Source: Clostridium sp. OS1-26
GTDB lineage: Bacteria > Bacillota > Clostridia > Clostridiales > Clostridiaceae
Assembly: GCF_030915445.1 (NCBI RefSeq)
Contig: NZ_CP133264.1
Location: 620,001 to 684,000, forward strand
Length of the DNA stretch: 64,000 nt
Reading direction: 5' to 3'
This document shows positions 45,861 to 56,011 of this stretch, in pieces. How positions within the stretch are numbered: position 1 is the first letter of the stretch; each line of letters begins with the position of its first letter. The position numbers and the translations under genes are program-made. A model generated the notes under the pieces. It saw only the letters and a program-made list of their open reading frames with translations. It made no database searches and was not told the origin of the DNA.

Positions 45861-46607
45861 TTATTGATTTTTTAATAACTGGTCTTCTGGAACTCTTCTA
45901 AGTTCTTTTGCAGGGCTTCCAGCGACTATAGTTTCTTTCTCAACATCTTTTGTTACTACACTTCCTGCAGCCACAAAACCATCTTCATTTATTACTTTTC
46001 CTGGTAAAATAGTTGCTTGAGCTCCTATTCTTCCACCTTTTTTAACTGTAACACCCTTAAAGTGTTTATATCTTTCTTTTGATCGTGCAGCAAAATTATC
46101 ATTAGATGTTACAACTCCTGGTGCAATAAACACGTTATCTTCAACTTCTGAGTAAGCAGTTAAATATACATTAGTTTCTAATTTGCAATTTGCTCCTACC
46201 TTACAGAAGTTTTCTACAGCTACTCCTCTTCCTATAATAGTTTTGCTTCCTACAGTTACGTTTTCTCTTATAGTAGCAAGATCAGCAACTAGAGTTCTTT
46301 CTCCGATTTCACATCCGCAATAAATTATTACCCCCGCTCCGATTAAACATCCTTCAGATATTATTGCTGGCGGTAACTCTTTTTCATCTTTAAAAATACT
46401 ATTTACAGATCTCATTGGTTGTTTTCCAACAACTGTATTATCATCAATTCTAACATTACTGCTTATTTTCGTTCCTTTATGTATAACAACATTATGTCCT
46501 ATTATACAGTTATCTCCTATAACTACTTCATCTTCTATAACCACAAATCTTCCTAAGCTTACATTATTACCTATGGTAGCTCTTTCAGATACATAATTAC
46601 TCATCAT
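45861..46607 (-). CDS. Left-handed beta-helix N-acetyltransferase (WbpD/WlbB-like)
   Basis: About 248 residues of hexapeptide repeats (SERATIGNNVSLGRFVVIED, then GDNCIIGHNVVI, GAGVIIYCGCEIGE, GVTVKKGGRIGAQATILPGK, parts) ending AGSPAKELRRVPEDQL. It resembles WbpD/WlbB, which acetylates the 3-amino group of UDP-GlcNAc(3NH2)A. It follows a Gfo/Idh-type oxidoreductase gene and a UDP-sugar dehydrogenase gene, fitting a UDP-2,3-diacetamido-uronic acid pathway. Two in-frame ATGs (46607, 46604) follow GGAG; I used the first. Confidence 0.85.
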   Translation of the reverse strand: MMSNYVSERATIGNNVSLGRFVVIEDEVVIGDNCIIGHNVVIHKGTKISSNVRIDDNTVVGKQPMRSVNSIFKDEKELPPAIISEGCLIGAGVIIYCGCEIGERTLVADLATIRENVTVGSKTIIGRGVAVENFCKVGANCKLETNVYLTAYSEVEDNVFIAPGVVTSNDNFAARSKERYKHFKGVTVKKGGRIGAQATILPGKVINEDGFVAAGSVVTKDVEKETIVAGSPAKELRRVPEDQLLKNQ

Positions 46608-46653
46608 CAATTCTCCATTCGTACTTTTATTAATTAAAATTGGAGTTATTTTA

Positions 46654-47757
46654 CTAGTGAATTTTCTTTACTCCAACCATATCCATAGTTGAGAAGTTTT
46701 CCATAGGAAATTTTACAGGCATTCCTGTAAGCCTTGACTTATATGCTGCAAGAATTATTGACATGCCTTTTTTGCCTTCTTCTCCATTTATAAGTGGTTC
46801 TCTATCATAGTTTACAGCATCTATCATATCCTTGAATAAAGGAGTGTGTCCAAATCCATAAACTGTATCCGGATCTCCTTCCTGTGCTCTTAATATCTCA
46901 TGTTCATCGTCCTTATTATCTGCAAATCTCCATGATTCCATCTTATTAACTGCAAGTCCTCCAATGCATACGGTTCCAGTTTCACCAAATATGCTTAGAG
47001 TTTCTTCTAAATTCTTTGGATATACACAAGCACTTCCCTCTACTATCCCTATAGATCCATTTTTGAATCTTATAACTATAGCTCCAAAATCTTCTGCTTC
47101 TATATCTCTTAAGAATGTATCACATTGAGCGTAAACTGTATCTATTTCTCCGCCCATCATCCATTGTAATAAATCTATATTATGTATACATTGATTCATT
47201 AACGTACCGCCATCAAGTTCCCATGTTCCTCTCCATGGTGCTTGCTCATAGTAACCCATATTTCTATTCCAAAGTATTCTTGCAGTACCATTGATTAGTC
47301 TACCGAATCTATTTCCTTCAATAGCTTCTCTTAATTGTTGAATTGGTTTATTAAATCTATTTTGGTGGCTTACACATAATTTTACGTTGTTATCTTTTGC
47401 ACATTTTATCATTTTATCCGCATCTTCTATTGATAAGGCCATAGGTTTTTCAACCACAATATGTTTCTTTTTATTCATGCAGTATATAGCTATTTCTGGG
47501 TGATATCCACTTTCAGTCGCTATAGCCACTACGTCTATTTCTTCTTTTTCAAGCATTTCCTTATAATCTGTATAGACATTTACTTCTGCAATTTGTCCTA
47601 ATTTAGTAATATACTCTTCTTTTTTCTCTTCTGCTTTTTCTTTAACTGTATCACAAGTAGATACTAATACTGCCTCTTCCTTGTTATCAATTAATGCTTC
47701 TACATGCTTGTATGAAATTCTTCCACATCCTACGATAGCAAATCTTAATTTTTTCAT
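46654..47757 (-). CDS. Gfo/Idh/MocA family oxidoreductase (WbpB/WlbA-like)
   Basis: NAD-dependent sugar oxidoreductase of 367 residues: Rossmann motif FAIVGCGRISYKHVEAL at residues 6-22, VVEKPMALSIEDA with the catalytic-region EKP, and GGTLMNQCIHNIDLLQWMMGG. WbpB/WlbA oxidises the 3-hydroxyl of UDP-GlcNAcA ahead of transamination. Its position between the WbpA-like and WbpD-like genes supports that role. The aminotransferase (WbpE) expected to act next is not in this window. Confidence 0.87.
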   Translation of the reverse strand: MKKLRFAIVGCGRISYKHVEALIDNKEEAVLVSTCDTVKEKAEEKKEEYITKLGQIAEVNVYTDYKEMLEKEEIDVVAIATESGYHPEIAIYCMNKKKHIVVEKPMALSIEDADKMIKCAKDNNVKLCVSHQNRFNKPIQQLREAIEGNRFGRLINGTARILWNRNMGYYEQAPWRGTWELDGGTLMNQCIHNIDLLQWMMGGEIDTVYAQCDTFLRDIEAEDFGAIVIRFKNGSIGIVEGSACVYPKNLEETLSIFGETGTVCIGGLAVNKMESWRFADNKDDEHEILRAQEGDPDTVYGFGHTPLFKDMIDAVNYDREPLINGEEGKKGMSIILAAYKSRLTGMPVKFPMENFSTMDMVGVKKIH

Positions 47758-47782
47758 AATAAAGCACCCCTTAATTTCATTT

Positions 47783-47813
47783 AATAAGATAAGCCCAATG
47801 GGCTTATCTTATT
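47783..47813. repeat. Perfect 14-base hairpin between dehydrogenase genes
   Basis: AATAAGATAAGCCC, loop AAT, GGGCTTATCTTATT. It overlaps the stop of the UDP-sugar dehydrogenase gene and precedes the ribosome binding site of the next gene. Probably an RNA stability or partial termination element within the operon. Confidence 0.6.
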
Positions 47814-49129
47814 TATAGCTTATGAATCTTTTCTCTGTTATTTTCAACATTCTTTGTAGCATTTCTTGTGTCGTATACTATCTTAGCCCTTGATACAATC
47901 TCTTCATATTCATAGCAGCTGTGATCTGTAGTTATTATAACTATATCTGAATCATCAATTACTTCTTTCCAGTCTACAGTATAATACTTTCTGCCATTGT
48001 GTTTGAATTCTGGTATATATGGGTCATCTATTAATAACTCAGCACCATTCTTCTCTAAATGTTCCATTACCTTCAAAGTAGGTGATTCTCTTGGATCATC
48101 GATGTCCCTCTTATACGCAACTCCTAGAAGAAGTACTTTTGCTCCATTCATTGCTTTTTTATCTCCATTTAAAAGCTTCATAGCAGTATCTACTACAAAC
48201 TCTGGCATAAAGTCATTAATTTCTCCTGAAGTTTCTATAAGTTTTGTATGATAATCATATTCCCTTGCTTTCCACGCTAAATAGAATGGATCTAGTGGTA
48301 TACAATGTCCACCAAGTCCTGGTCCTGGATAGAATGCCATAAATCCGTATGGCTTAGTTTTTGCAGCGTCTATAACTTCCCAAACATCTATACCCATTCT
48401 TTTACATAGTATAGCCATTTCATTTGCTAAACCTATATTTATATTTCTAAAAGTATTTTCAAGTATCTTTTCCATTTCAGCTACTGCTGGTGATGATACT
48501 CTAAATATCTCTCCTTCAAGAACATTTTCATATAAAGTAGCAGCAACCTCAGTACATTCTGGAGTGCAGCCACCAACTACTTTAGGAGTATTTTTAGTTT
48601 TAAACTCTTTATTACCTGGATCAACTCTCTCTGGTGAAAATGCTAAGAAAAAGTCTTTTCCACACTTTAAACCACTTTCTTCAAGAATTGGCTTTAAAAC
48701 TTCTTCTGTTGTTCCTGGATAAGTTGTACTTTCAAGTACTATAAGCATTCCTCTTTTTAAATATTTTGCTACGCTTTTAGTTGAATTTACAACATATGAA
48801 ATATCTGGTTGCTTATATTTATCAAGTGGAGTAGGTACACATATACATACTGTGTCTACATCTTTTACGAAACTGAAATCAGTTGTTGCTCTTAATTTGC
48901 CTACTTTAACTAACTCTTGCAAATCTTCATTTACTACGTCTCCTATATAATTAAGACCTTCGTTTACCATTTGCACCTTTTGCTCTTGTACGTCAAATCC
49001 TATAACTTCATATCCTGCTTTAGCTTTTTCAACAGCAAGTGGAAGTCCTACATAACCTAGTCCAACTACACCAAGTTTGGCTGTTTTGTTTTCTAATTTT
49101 AATATTAATTCATCTTTTAACTGTGACAT
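47813..49129 (-). CDS. UDP-N-acetylglucosamine 6-dehydrogenase (WbpA-like)
   Basis: NAD-dependent nucleotide-sugar dehydrogenase of 438 residues, forming a UDP-uronic acid. Motifs: LGVVGLGYVGLPLAVEKAKAG near residue 20, VPTPLDKYKQPD, ESTTYPGTTEEVL, GPGLGGHCIPLDPFYLAWKA with the catalytic cysteine, and VLLLGVAYKRDIDDPRESP. Similarity is with the WbpA/WecC branch rather than UDP-glucose dehydrogenase. AGGAGG precedes ATG 49129. The next two genes continue the pathway. Confidence 0.92.
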   Translation of the reverse strand: MSQLKDELILKLENKTAKLGVVGLGYVGLPLAVEKAKAGYEVIGFDVQEQKVQMVNEGLNYIGDVVNEDLQELVKVGKLRATTDFSFVKDVDTVCICVPTPLDKYKQPDISYVVNSTKSVAKYLKRGMLIVLESTTYPGTTEEVLKPILEESGLKCGKDFFLAFSPERVDPGNKEFKTKNTPKVVGGCTPECTEVAATLYENVLEGEIFRVSSPAVAEMEKILENTFRNINIGLANEMAILCKRMGIDVWEVIDAAKTKPYGFMAFYPGPGLGGHCIPLDPFYLAWKAREYDYHTKLIETSGEINDFMPEFVVDTAMKLLNGDKKAMNGAKVLLLGVAYKRDIDDPRESPTLKVMEHLEKNGAELLIDDPYIPEFKHNGRKYYTVDWKEVIDDSDIVIITTDHSCYEYEEIVSRAKIVYDTRNATKNVENNREKIHKL

Positions 49130-49152
49130 TTTTTTCCCTCCTGTATTTCCTA

Positions 49153-50994
49153 TTAAGATCTTTTTCTTATATATGTTGGGACCTTTTTTTCTACAAGTTC
49201 AAATATCTCTTCTTTGCTCATTTTAGCAACATTTCTAAACTCTTCTATAGATTTCTCAACAAAATTTATATCTATTTCATTAGGTTTTTCAACAAAGATT
49301 TTGTTATGTTCTGTAGACGTTAATGCTATTTCATCCATAAGAAGCTCTTCATACAGTTTTTCTCCTGGCCTAAGCCCTGTGTATTCTATTTTTATATCTA
49401 CATCTGGCTTATATCCTGAAAGAGTTATTAGGTCTCTAGCCAAATCTACTATCTTAACTGGTTCACCCATGTCGAGTACAAATATTTCTCCTCCATCGGC
49501 TATAGCTCCTGCTTGAATAACTAACTGTGCTGCTTCAGGTATAGTCATAAAAAATCTGTTTATCTCTGGATGAGTTACAGTAACTGGTCCACCATGTGCT
49601 ATTTGCTTTTTAAACAATGGAATAACAGAACCATTACTACCTAAAACATTTCCAAATCTAACTGCTACATATTCTGTACTGCTTATCTTATCAAAAGCCT
49701 GAACCATAATTTCACAGAATCTCTTTGTCGCTCCCATTATATTCGTAGGATTAACAGCTTTGTCCGTGCTTATTTGCACAAATTTCTTAACTTTAAAATC
49801 ATGACTGCATTTTAAAACATTATAGGTACCAATTACATTATTCTTTATAGCTTCTGCTGGATTTGCCTCCATTAAAGGCACATGTTTGTGTGCTGCTGCA
49901 TGAAATACCACATCTGGTCTATATCTCTCAAATATATCTCTCAAACGCTTTTCATCTCTTATAGATGCAATAATAACTTCTTTGTCAATATCTGGATGGT
50001 TATGGTTTAATTCCATCTGCACATCATATACATTATTTTCATAAATATCTAATATCAATAATTTCTTTGGATTAAACCTAGCTATTTGTCTACACAATTC
50101 TGAACCTATAGATCCTCCTCCACCTGTTACAAGAATTGTCTTATCCTTTATATATTTGTTTATATTTTCACTATTGAGTTTAACTTCTTCTCTTCCAAGT
50201 AAATCTTCTATGTTGACGTCTCTCAATTTAGTTATATTTACTTTTCCATCAATTATTTCATATAGTCCAGGTATAGTTTTTAATTTACAATCGGTATTTT
50301 TGCATATGTTGACAATATCTCTTTTAGTTTGTAAATCTGCTGATGGGATAGCTAGTATTATCTCTTCTACATTCTTTTTATTACAAATATCAATTATTCT
50401 ATTCCTTCCACCTAGAACTTTTATTCCATTTATCAACCTTCCTCTTTTTGAAGGATCATCATCAATAAGGCCTACTATATCATAATTTAACTCCTGATGT
50501 CTTTTTATCTCCTTTATATATAAGGCAGATGCATCTCCAGCTCCAATTATAAGAAGCTTTGTTTTCTGTTTTTTTAAAGTTATATTATCCTTATTATCTT
50601 CTATAAGTCTATATGTGAATCTTGTTCCTCCTAAAGCTACTACAGACAATATCCAAAAAATAATATGCACTGGAAAAGGAAATCTATAGTACTGATTTTC
50701 TAAGAATCTATAATTCACAAGATAGCTGTATAATATAAAAGCTACATTAGCCAATGACACCGAATATACAATGGAAATTAACTCCTCAATAGATGCATAT
50801 TTCCACATGCTTTTATAAAGATTAAAAAATTTGTTGCATAGTAATGTCATAACTACTACTGGTACAATAGATAATTTTAAAAATATCCAATATTCCTGTG
50901 GTACCTTAAAATCAAATCTCAATAATAAAGCAAAATATAAGGATGCTATAAGAAAAACTATATCATAACCTATAAGGGTTTTATCTTTCTGCAT
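49153..50994 (-). CDS. Membrane-bound UDP-GlcNAc 4,6-dehydratase (CapD/PglF/WbpM type)
   Basis: A 613-residue protein: four membrane segments (residues 5-125), a CoA-binding-like/Rossmann domain (LLIIGAGDASALYI near 148), then the SDR dehydratase domain with VTGGGGSIGSELCRQI, HAAAHKHVPLMEANP and STDKAVNPTNIMGATKR, where Met replaces the usual Tyr as is normal for long-chain PglF/WbpM enzymes. The product, UDP-4-keto-6-deoxy sugar, feeds bacillosamine- or fucosamine-like sugars. First gene of the minus-strand sugar run after galU. Confidence 0.92.
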   Translation of the reverse strand: MQKDKTLIGYDIVFLIASLYFALLLRFDFKVPQEYWIFLKLSIVPVVVMTLLCNKFFNLYKSMWKYASIEELISIVYSVSLANVAFILYSYLVNYRFLENQYYRFPFPVHIIFWILSVVALGGTRFTYRLIEDNKDNITLKKQKTKLLIIGAGDASALYIKEIKRHQELNYDIVGLIDDDPSKRGRLINGIKVLGGRNRIIDICNKKNVEEIILAIPSADLQTKRDIVNICKNTDCKLKTIPGLYEIIDGKVNITKLRDVNIEDLLGREEVKLNSENINKYIKDKTILVTGGGGSIGSELCRQIARFNPKKLLILDIYENNVYDVQMELNHNHPDIDKEVIIASIRDEKRLRDIFERYRPDVVFHAAAHKHVPLMEANPAEAIKNNVIGTYNVLKCSHDFKVKKFVQISTDKAVNPTNIMGATKRFCEIMVQAFDKISSTEYVAVRFGNVLGSNGSVIPLFKKQIAHGGPVTVTHPEINRFFMTIPEAAQLVIQAGAIADGGEIFVLDMGEPVKIVDLARDLITLSGYKPDVDIKIEYTGLRPGEKLYEELLMDEIALTSTEHNKIFVEKPNEIDINFVEKSIEEFRNVAKMSKEEIFELVEKKVPTYIRKRS

Positions 50995-51199
50995 GTTAAC
51001 ACTTCCTCAACTATTATTGTATAATTTCAGACAAAAACTCTCTTTATCTATTTTACCTCATAGAAAAAATTATTCAATATATTTTTATCAATAAAAAGCA
51101 CACATATTGTATATATTATGTTAATACCTTAATAATGGGTGTGCTAGTTTCTCTCTTAATTACCATCATTAAGCTAAGTTTTTAGAAATATTCCCAAAT

Positions 51200-51231
51200 A
51201 AAAAGAGTTGTGAAACACAACTCTTTTTATT
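51200..51231 (-). terminator. Terminator after galU
   Basis: Stem AAAAAGAGTTGTG/CACAACTCTTTTT with a three-base loop. On the minus strand it is followed by ATTTGGG and includes the T run of the stem; on the plus strand TTTTTATTT follows. It directly abuts the galU stop. Confidence 0.85.
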
Positions 51232-52146
51232 TTAAACTTCTTTATTAGACGCAACCTCATCACATACTTCTTTAAATAGTTCTTGCTCTTCTAAGGATAA
51301 AAGATATTTCATAAATGGCTTCTTTAATTCCTCTCTTTTTAAAGCATACTCAACTGTTGCCTGAAGAAAACCTAATTTATCACCAACATCATATCTTCTT
51401 CCTCTAAAATTATATGCATACATCGCTTCACTTGTTATTAATGTTCTAAGTGCATCAGTAAGTTGAATCTCTCCACCTTTTCCAGGAATAGTGTTTTCTA
51501 ATATATCAAATATAGTTGGCGTTATTATATATCTCCCAAGTATCGCAATGTTAGATGGTGCCTCTTTTACTTTAGGCTTCTCAACTAAATCTTTCACCTT
51601 GTATACCCTATCTTCTATATACATTCCTTTAACTATACCATATTTATATACTTCTTCCTCTGGAACTTCTTGCACTCCTATAATTGAGGTTTTATACTCG
51701 TTATAACAATCTATAAGCTGCTTTAGACATGGAATTTCACTATCAACAACATCATCGCCAAGCATAACTGCAAAGGGCTCATTTCCAACAAAAGTCTTTG
51801 CACAATTTATTGCGTGTCCTAATCCTTTAGGCTCTTTTTGTCTTATGTAATAAATATCAGCCATATTAGATATATCTTTAACTAAATTTAGTAGCTCATC
51901 TTTTCCGTGAGCCTCCAATTCATTTTCAAGCTCAACAGATTTATCAAAATGATCTTCTATAGCTCTTTTGTTCCTTCCAGTTATTATTAATATCTGCTCT
52001 ATTCCTGATGCTACCGCTTCTTCAATAATATATTGAATTGTAGGTTTATCAACTATAGGAAGCATTTCCTTAGGTTGAGCTTTAGTAGCTGGTAAGAACC
52101 TTGTACCTAAACCTGCTGCTGGTATTATTGCCTTTTTAACTTTCAT
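51232..52146 (-). CDS. galU: UTP-glucose-1-phosphate uridylyltransferase
   Basis: Makes UDP-glucose from glucose-1-phosphate. The 304-residue protein shows KKAIIPAAGLGTRFLPATKA at the start, KPTIQYIIEEAVASGI, FAVMLGDDVVDSE and VKDLVEKPKVKEAPSN. I chose ATG 52146 behind AAAGGGG; an upstream ATG would add ten untypical residues. With the phosphoglucomutase encoded upstream it supplies UDP-glucose for the polysaccharide locus. Confidence 0.96.
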   Translation of the reverse strand: MKVKKAIIPAAGLGTRFLPATKAQPKEMLPIVDKPTIQYIIEEAVASGIEQILIITGRNKRAIEDHFDKSVELENELEAHGKDELLNLVKDISNMADIYYIRQKEPKGLGHAINCAKTFVGNEPFAVMLGDDVVDSEIPCLKQLIDCYNEYKTSIIGVQEVPEEEVYKYGIVKGMYIEDRVYKVKDLVEKPKVKEAPSNIAILGRYIITPTIFDILENTIPGKGGEIQLTDALRTLITSEAMYAYNFRGRRYDVGDKLGFLQATVEYALKREELKKPFMKYLLSLEEQELFKEVCDEVASNKEV

Positions 52147-52270
52147 CTTAGCATTCCCCTTTACTATCGAAATCAAATTAAACTTGCAGGATTCCTAATC
52201 CCAAGTAACGTGTTCCTATATAGTTATAATCCCTAAACAAATAAATTTTCGCAATTTGAATCATGATATA

Positions 52271-53353
52271 TTAATCCCTTTGAGAATTATTTATTATTTC
52301 TTCTAGTTCAACAACTAGTTCATCTTTAGGGTCTAATTTTTTAGCAATATCTAAATGAAGTTTAGCATTTTTAATATCACCAGCATTTAAATAGCACATT
52401 ATAATATTTGTACATATTTCTACAGACTTTGTTACTTCAAAAGCCTTTCTGAAATATGCTATAGCGGTTTCGTAATCACCTAATGATGCATGATTTATTC
52501 CTAACTCATTTACTACTTCTATTATATTACTGTCAATACTCATAGCATCATTCAAGTAGTATATTGCCTTTTCATAGTTTTCCAAAATCCTATATGCTAT
52601 TGCTATATAATAATGCAAAGTAGCATTATCTCCAAATTCTTCAATCAGTGGAATCAAAAATTTTAAAGCTTCCTTTGGCGCATCATACACCATCTCTTTG
52701 CCTTTTTCAAAATCTATTATAGATTTTAATTCCTGTTTAAATTCTGTAATCTCTAAAGTTTCTTTACCACCTCTAGAGATATAATTATTAATACAGAAAA
52801 GAGCTTTAGCATAATCTCCCTCTTCTCTTCTGATTAAAGCCTCATAAAAATAAGGAAGCGCATAATTTTCCTTATTCTTTGCCTTTTCTATAACTTCTAA
52901 TTCTTCGCTCTTATACATTTTATCAGAGTTTCTAAGGTTATCTACAATTGTAATTAGCTTATCATAAATCTCTATTGTATCCTCAAGTCTTAATAACCCC
53001 TTCAGCAAAATATACGCTTCTTCATAGCATTCATTTTTTACACATTGAGCTATTTTACTTTTTATAAAATTATTACTATCCTTGATATTACATATTAGCT
53101 TTTCATAATACCCGTTAAATTGGAAATTTTCATCTGCACCTAATACATAAGTCATCCCCTCAACAAAGAAGCTCACAGGGATTTGTTCTAAATTAGTTTC
53201 AGCTTTAACTTTATCCGCTATATTAGAAGCTTTAACTGGGAAATATATATCTTCGTTAGTTTCTACGTTAAATAGCTTTTTAATATTCTCTTTTTTTATT
53301 TCTAAAAACAACATTTTACTAAGTTTGCTTGCGAAATATGCTTTTGCGTCCAT
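52271..53353 (-). CDS. Tetratricopeptide-repeat protein
   Basis: About 360 residues. The C-terminal 200 residues are TPR units (PYFYEALIRREEGDYAKALFCI, LHYYIAIAYRILENYEKAIYYL, VVNELGINHASLGDYETAIAYF, CYLNAGDIKNAKLHLDIAKKL, parts). The N-terminal half is helical without recognised domains. No signal or membrane segment, so probably a cytoplasmic scaffold; the partner is unknown. I chose ATG 53353; a GTG at 53365 is an alternative with no better site. It lies between pgm and galU. Confidence 0.75.
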   Translation of the reverse strand: MDAKAYFASKLSKMLFLEIKKENIKKLFNVETNEDIYFPVKASNIADKVKAETNLEQIPVSFFVEGMTYVLGADENFQFNGYYEKLICNIKDSNNFIKSKIAQCVKNECYEEAYILLKGLLRLEDTIEIYDKLITIVDNLRNSDKMYKSEELEVIEKAKNKENYALPYFYEALIRREEGDYAKALFCINNYISRGGKETLEITEFKQELKSIIDFEKGKEMVYDAPKEALKFLIPLIEEFGDNATLHYYIAIAYRILENYEKAIYYLNDAMSIDSNIIEVVNELGINHASLGDYETAIAYFRKAFEVTKSVEICTNIIMCYLNAGDIKNAKLHLDIAKKLDPKDELVVELEEIINNSQRD

Positions 53354-53429
53354 AAACTCTAACACCTACTTTATACATTAATTATTTTCATGTTTATTAT
53401 TGCCATAAACTTTATTTAAAACCAATATG

Positions 53430-55164
53430 CTAGCAATTGCAAGACTTATCTATAATTTCGCAAACCATTTTCTCAAATTCTTTCATCTTTTCTTCTGAAT
53501 CATGTAAACTAGCTCCTGTTACAGATAAGTAAATTTTCATCTTCGGCTCTGTACCTGAAGGCCTTACAACAAACCATGAGCCATCTTCTAATATAAACTT
53601 AAGCACATTTGATTTTGGTAAATCTATTCTATTTTCTTTTATATTCATTAAATCCTTTTCTACACTTAACTTATAATCCATTTTCCTTGCTATTCTATTA
53701 TTTCCAAGACTAGAACTCATAGAATGCCTTAAATACTGAAGAGACTTTTCTATTTTTTCCTGGCCTTCTTTTCCCTTTAACTCAATTGAGATTAATTTTT
53801 CTTTATAAAAACCATACTTTTCATAAAGATTTATAAGAGCCTCATATAAGTTCATACCTTTGCTCTTATAGTAAAGAGTCATCTCACATATAAGTGCCGC
53901 AGTAATAACTGCATCTTTATCTCTTACAAAATCTCCTGCAAGATATCCATAACTTTCTTCAAATCCGAAAATATACTTTTTATCTTGCTTCTCTTCAAAC
54001 TCTTTAATTTTTTCTCCTATATACTTAAATCCAGTTAGCACGTCAATAAGCTCCACACCATATTCTTTAGCTATATCTGCTGCCATTTCTGTAGTAACAA
54101 TGGTTTTTATTACTATGCCATTCTCTGGAAGCTTATTCATTTCTTTTAACGAAGACAGTATGTAGTGAGTTAAAAGGGCTCCCATTTGATTTCCCTGAAA
54201 GTACTTGGTATTTTTCACTATTATCTTTAACAATAACTCCGATTCTATCGCAGTCTGGGTCAGTTCCAAATATTATATCTGGCTGAATTTCCTTAGCCAT
54301 GTCTAAGGCTATATTGAAAACCTTTGGTTCTTCGGGATTTGGATATGCGGCTGTAGGAAAGTTTCCATCTGGTTGCTCCTGTTCTTTTACTATAAAAACA
54401 TTCTTGTATCCAAGCTCCTTTAGTACCCTTCTTACAGGTATATTTCCAGCCCCATGAATAGGAGTATATATTATTTTTAACTCTTCTGAATGCTTTTTTA
54501 CAAATTCTTTTCTTATAGTTAAGTCTTTTACTCTTTCTATATAACTTTTATCAATTTCTTCACCTATTATATTTAATAACCCTTTTTCTTTCGCCTCGCT
54601 GTAATCCATAGCTTTAATTACTGAGAAATCATCAATACCTTGTATAAATGAAAGAATCTCTTTTGCAGATTTATCAGTAACCTGTCCACCGTCTTCACCA
54701 TATACCTTATAGCCGTTATATTGCTTTGGATTGTGAGAAGCAGTTATTACAATGCCTGCTTTACTTTTTAAGTGTCTTACTGTATATGAAAGCATAGGAG
54801 TTGGTCTCAGTGATTCAAACAAATATACCCTTATTCCATTTGCGCAAAGATTTGCTGCTGCAGCCTCTGCGAACTCTTTAGACATAATTCTAGAATCATA
54901 GGCTATGCTTACAGATATATCCTTCTCATATTTATTTAGTAAGTATTCCGCTAAACCTTGGGTGGCCTTTCCAACTGTATATATGTTCATTCTATTACTT
55001 CCCATACCTATAATTCCTCTTAAGCCACCTGTACCAAACTCTAAATCTTTATAAAATCTATCTTCTATTTCTGTTTCATCATTTAACTTTTTTAATTCTT
55101 CCTTTAAAACTTCATCTATAAACTCTGAATTTAGCCATAGCTCATATTTGTCTTTATATAACAT
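53430..55164 (-). pseudogene. Phosphoglucomutase/phosphomannomutase, interrupted by a one-base frameshift
   Basis: Alpha-D-phosphohexomutase of about 577 residues in two overlapping frames. Removing one G from the run complementary to 54193-54195 joins KYQVLSG to NQMGALLTHYIL. Motifs: GTGGLRGIIGMGSNRMN, the phosphoserine loop VITASHNPKQYNGYK, the metal loop TDPDCDRIGV, FGFEESYGY and RPSGTEPKMKIY. It converts glucose-6-P to glucose-1-P for galU. Such an enzyme is hard to lose with this polysaccharide locus, so sequencing error is a serious possibility. Confidence 0.88.
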
Positions 55165-55275
55165 TTTTTACCTCCTATGTTATGTAAGTATTTGACATTT
55201 ATTATTATACTATAAAACCACCATAAAAACACTATTAATAATATAATTATTAATATATTTTTAATTAATTTAAAC

Positions 55276-55316
55276 AAAAAACAGGTATACAATATTGAAA
55301 TTGTTACCTGTTTTTT
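55276..55316 (-). terminator. Terminator after the L25/Ctc gene
   Basis: AAAAAACAGGTA and TACCTGTTTTTT with a further short inner stem. It ends four bases from the ctc stop; on the minus strand TTTTTTGTTT follows. Confidence 0.85.
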
Positions 55317-55320
55317 GATA

Positions 55321-55893
55321 TTAATCCTCTGGCAAAATGTCAGATGGTTTTTTATTTAAAGTTATAGATGCTATTATACTATTAGCATCTTCTACAAAAG
55401 CTATATCCTCTGATAATTCTAAATTCATAATTCTGTATACATCTCCAATTTCTAATTTAGATAAGTCTACATTTACGCATCTAGGAATTTTTTCTGACTT
55501 ACACTCAACTTTAACATTACTTTTTTCCTTTTGTACTGCTGCACCTTTTTTCATTATTAAATCTTCACCTGAAAATACTATTGGTATTTCGGTCTGTATA
55601 GTTGCATTTTTAGATAATTCTTCAAGATCAATATGCACTATTTTATGGTGTACTGGATCTCTTTGTACTTCCTTAACCAATGTTCTATGTAACTTACCTT
55701 CAAACTCCACATTTAGTACAGCGTGTTCACCATTTTTAGCAACTTCTTTATTTAATTCTAACTCACCAATCTCAAACATCATGTTATTTATGTTTCTTCC
55801 ATATAATATTCCTGGTATTACTCCAGTTCTTCTTACCTTTTTAGCTTCATGCGAAGTACTTTTTTGTCTTTTATGTAACTTCAAATTCTCCAT
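55321..55893 (-). CDS. ctc: Ribosomal protein bL25 / general stress protein Ctc
   Basis: Two-domain bL25 of 190 residues: an N-terminal 5S rRNA-binding domain (RRTGVIPGILYGRNINNMMFEI, HIDLEEL) and the C-terminal beta domain of the Ctc type (PIVFSGEDLIMKKGAAVQ, VECKSEKIPRCVNVDLSKLEIGD, parts). It binds 5S rRNA and is stress-induced in Bacillus. GAGAGG precedes ATG 55893. It is a single-gene unit. Confidence 0.93.
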   Translation of the reverse strand: MENLKLHKRQKSTSHEAKKVRRTGVIPGILYGRNINNMMFEIGELELNKEVAKNGEHAVLNVEFEGKLHRTLVKEVQRDPVHHKIVHIDLEELSKNATIQTEIPIVFSGEDLIMKKGAAVQKEKSNVKVECKSEKIPRCVNVDLSKLEIGDVYRIMNLELSEDIAFVEDANSIIASITLNKKPSDILPED

Positions 55894-56011
55894 AATAAAA
55901 ATCCTCTCTCAAAATAATAAATTTCATACTAATCATTATTTACAAACTTTGCTTATATTATTCATTATTTCTATTAACAAAAATATTATTTTATAAAATT
56001 TACTCATATTG

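Noticed and set aside
54133-54269. Programmed ribosomal frameshift in the phosphoglucomutase gene
   Set aside because: There is no known slippery heptamer with stimulator suited to the needed shift, the family is normally a single frame, and four similar homopolymer breaks occur nearby.
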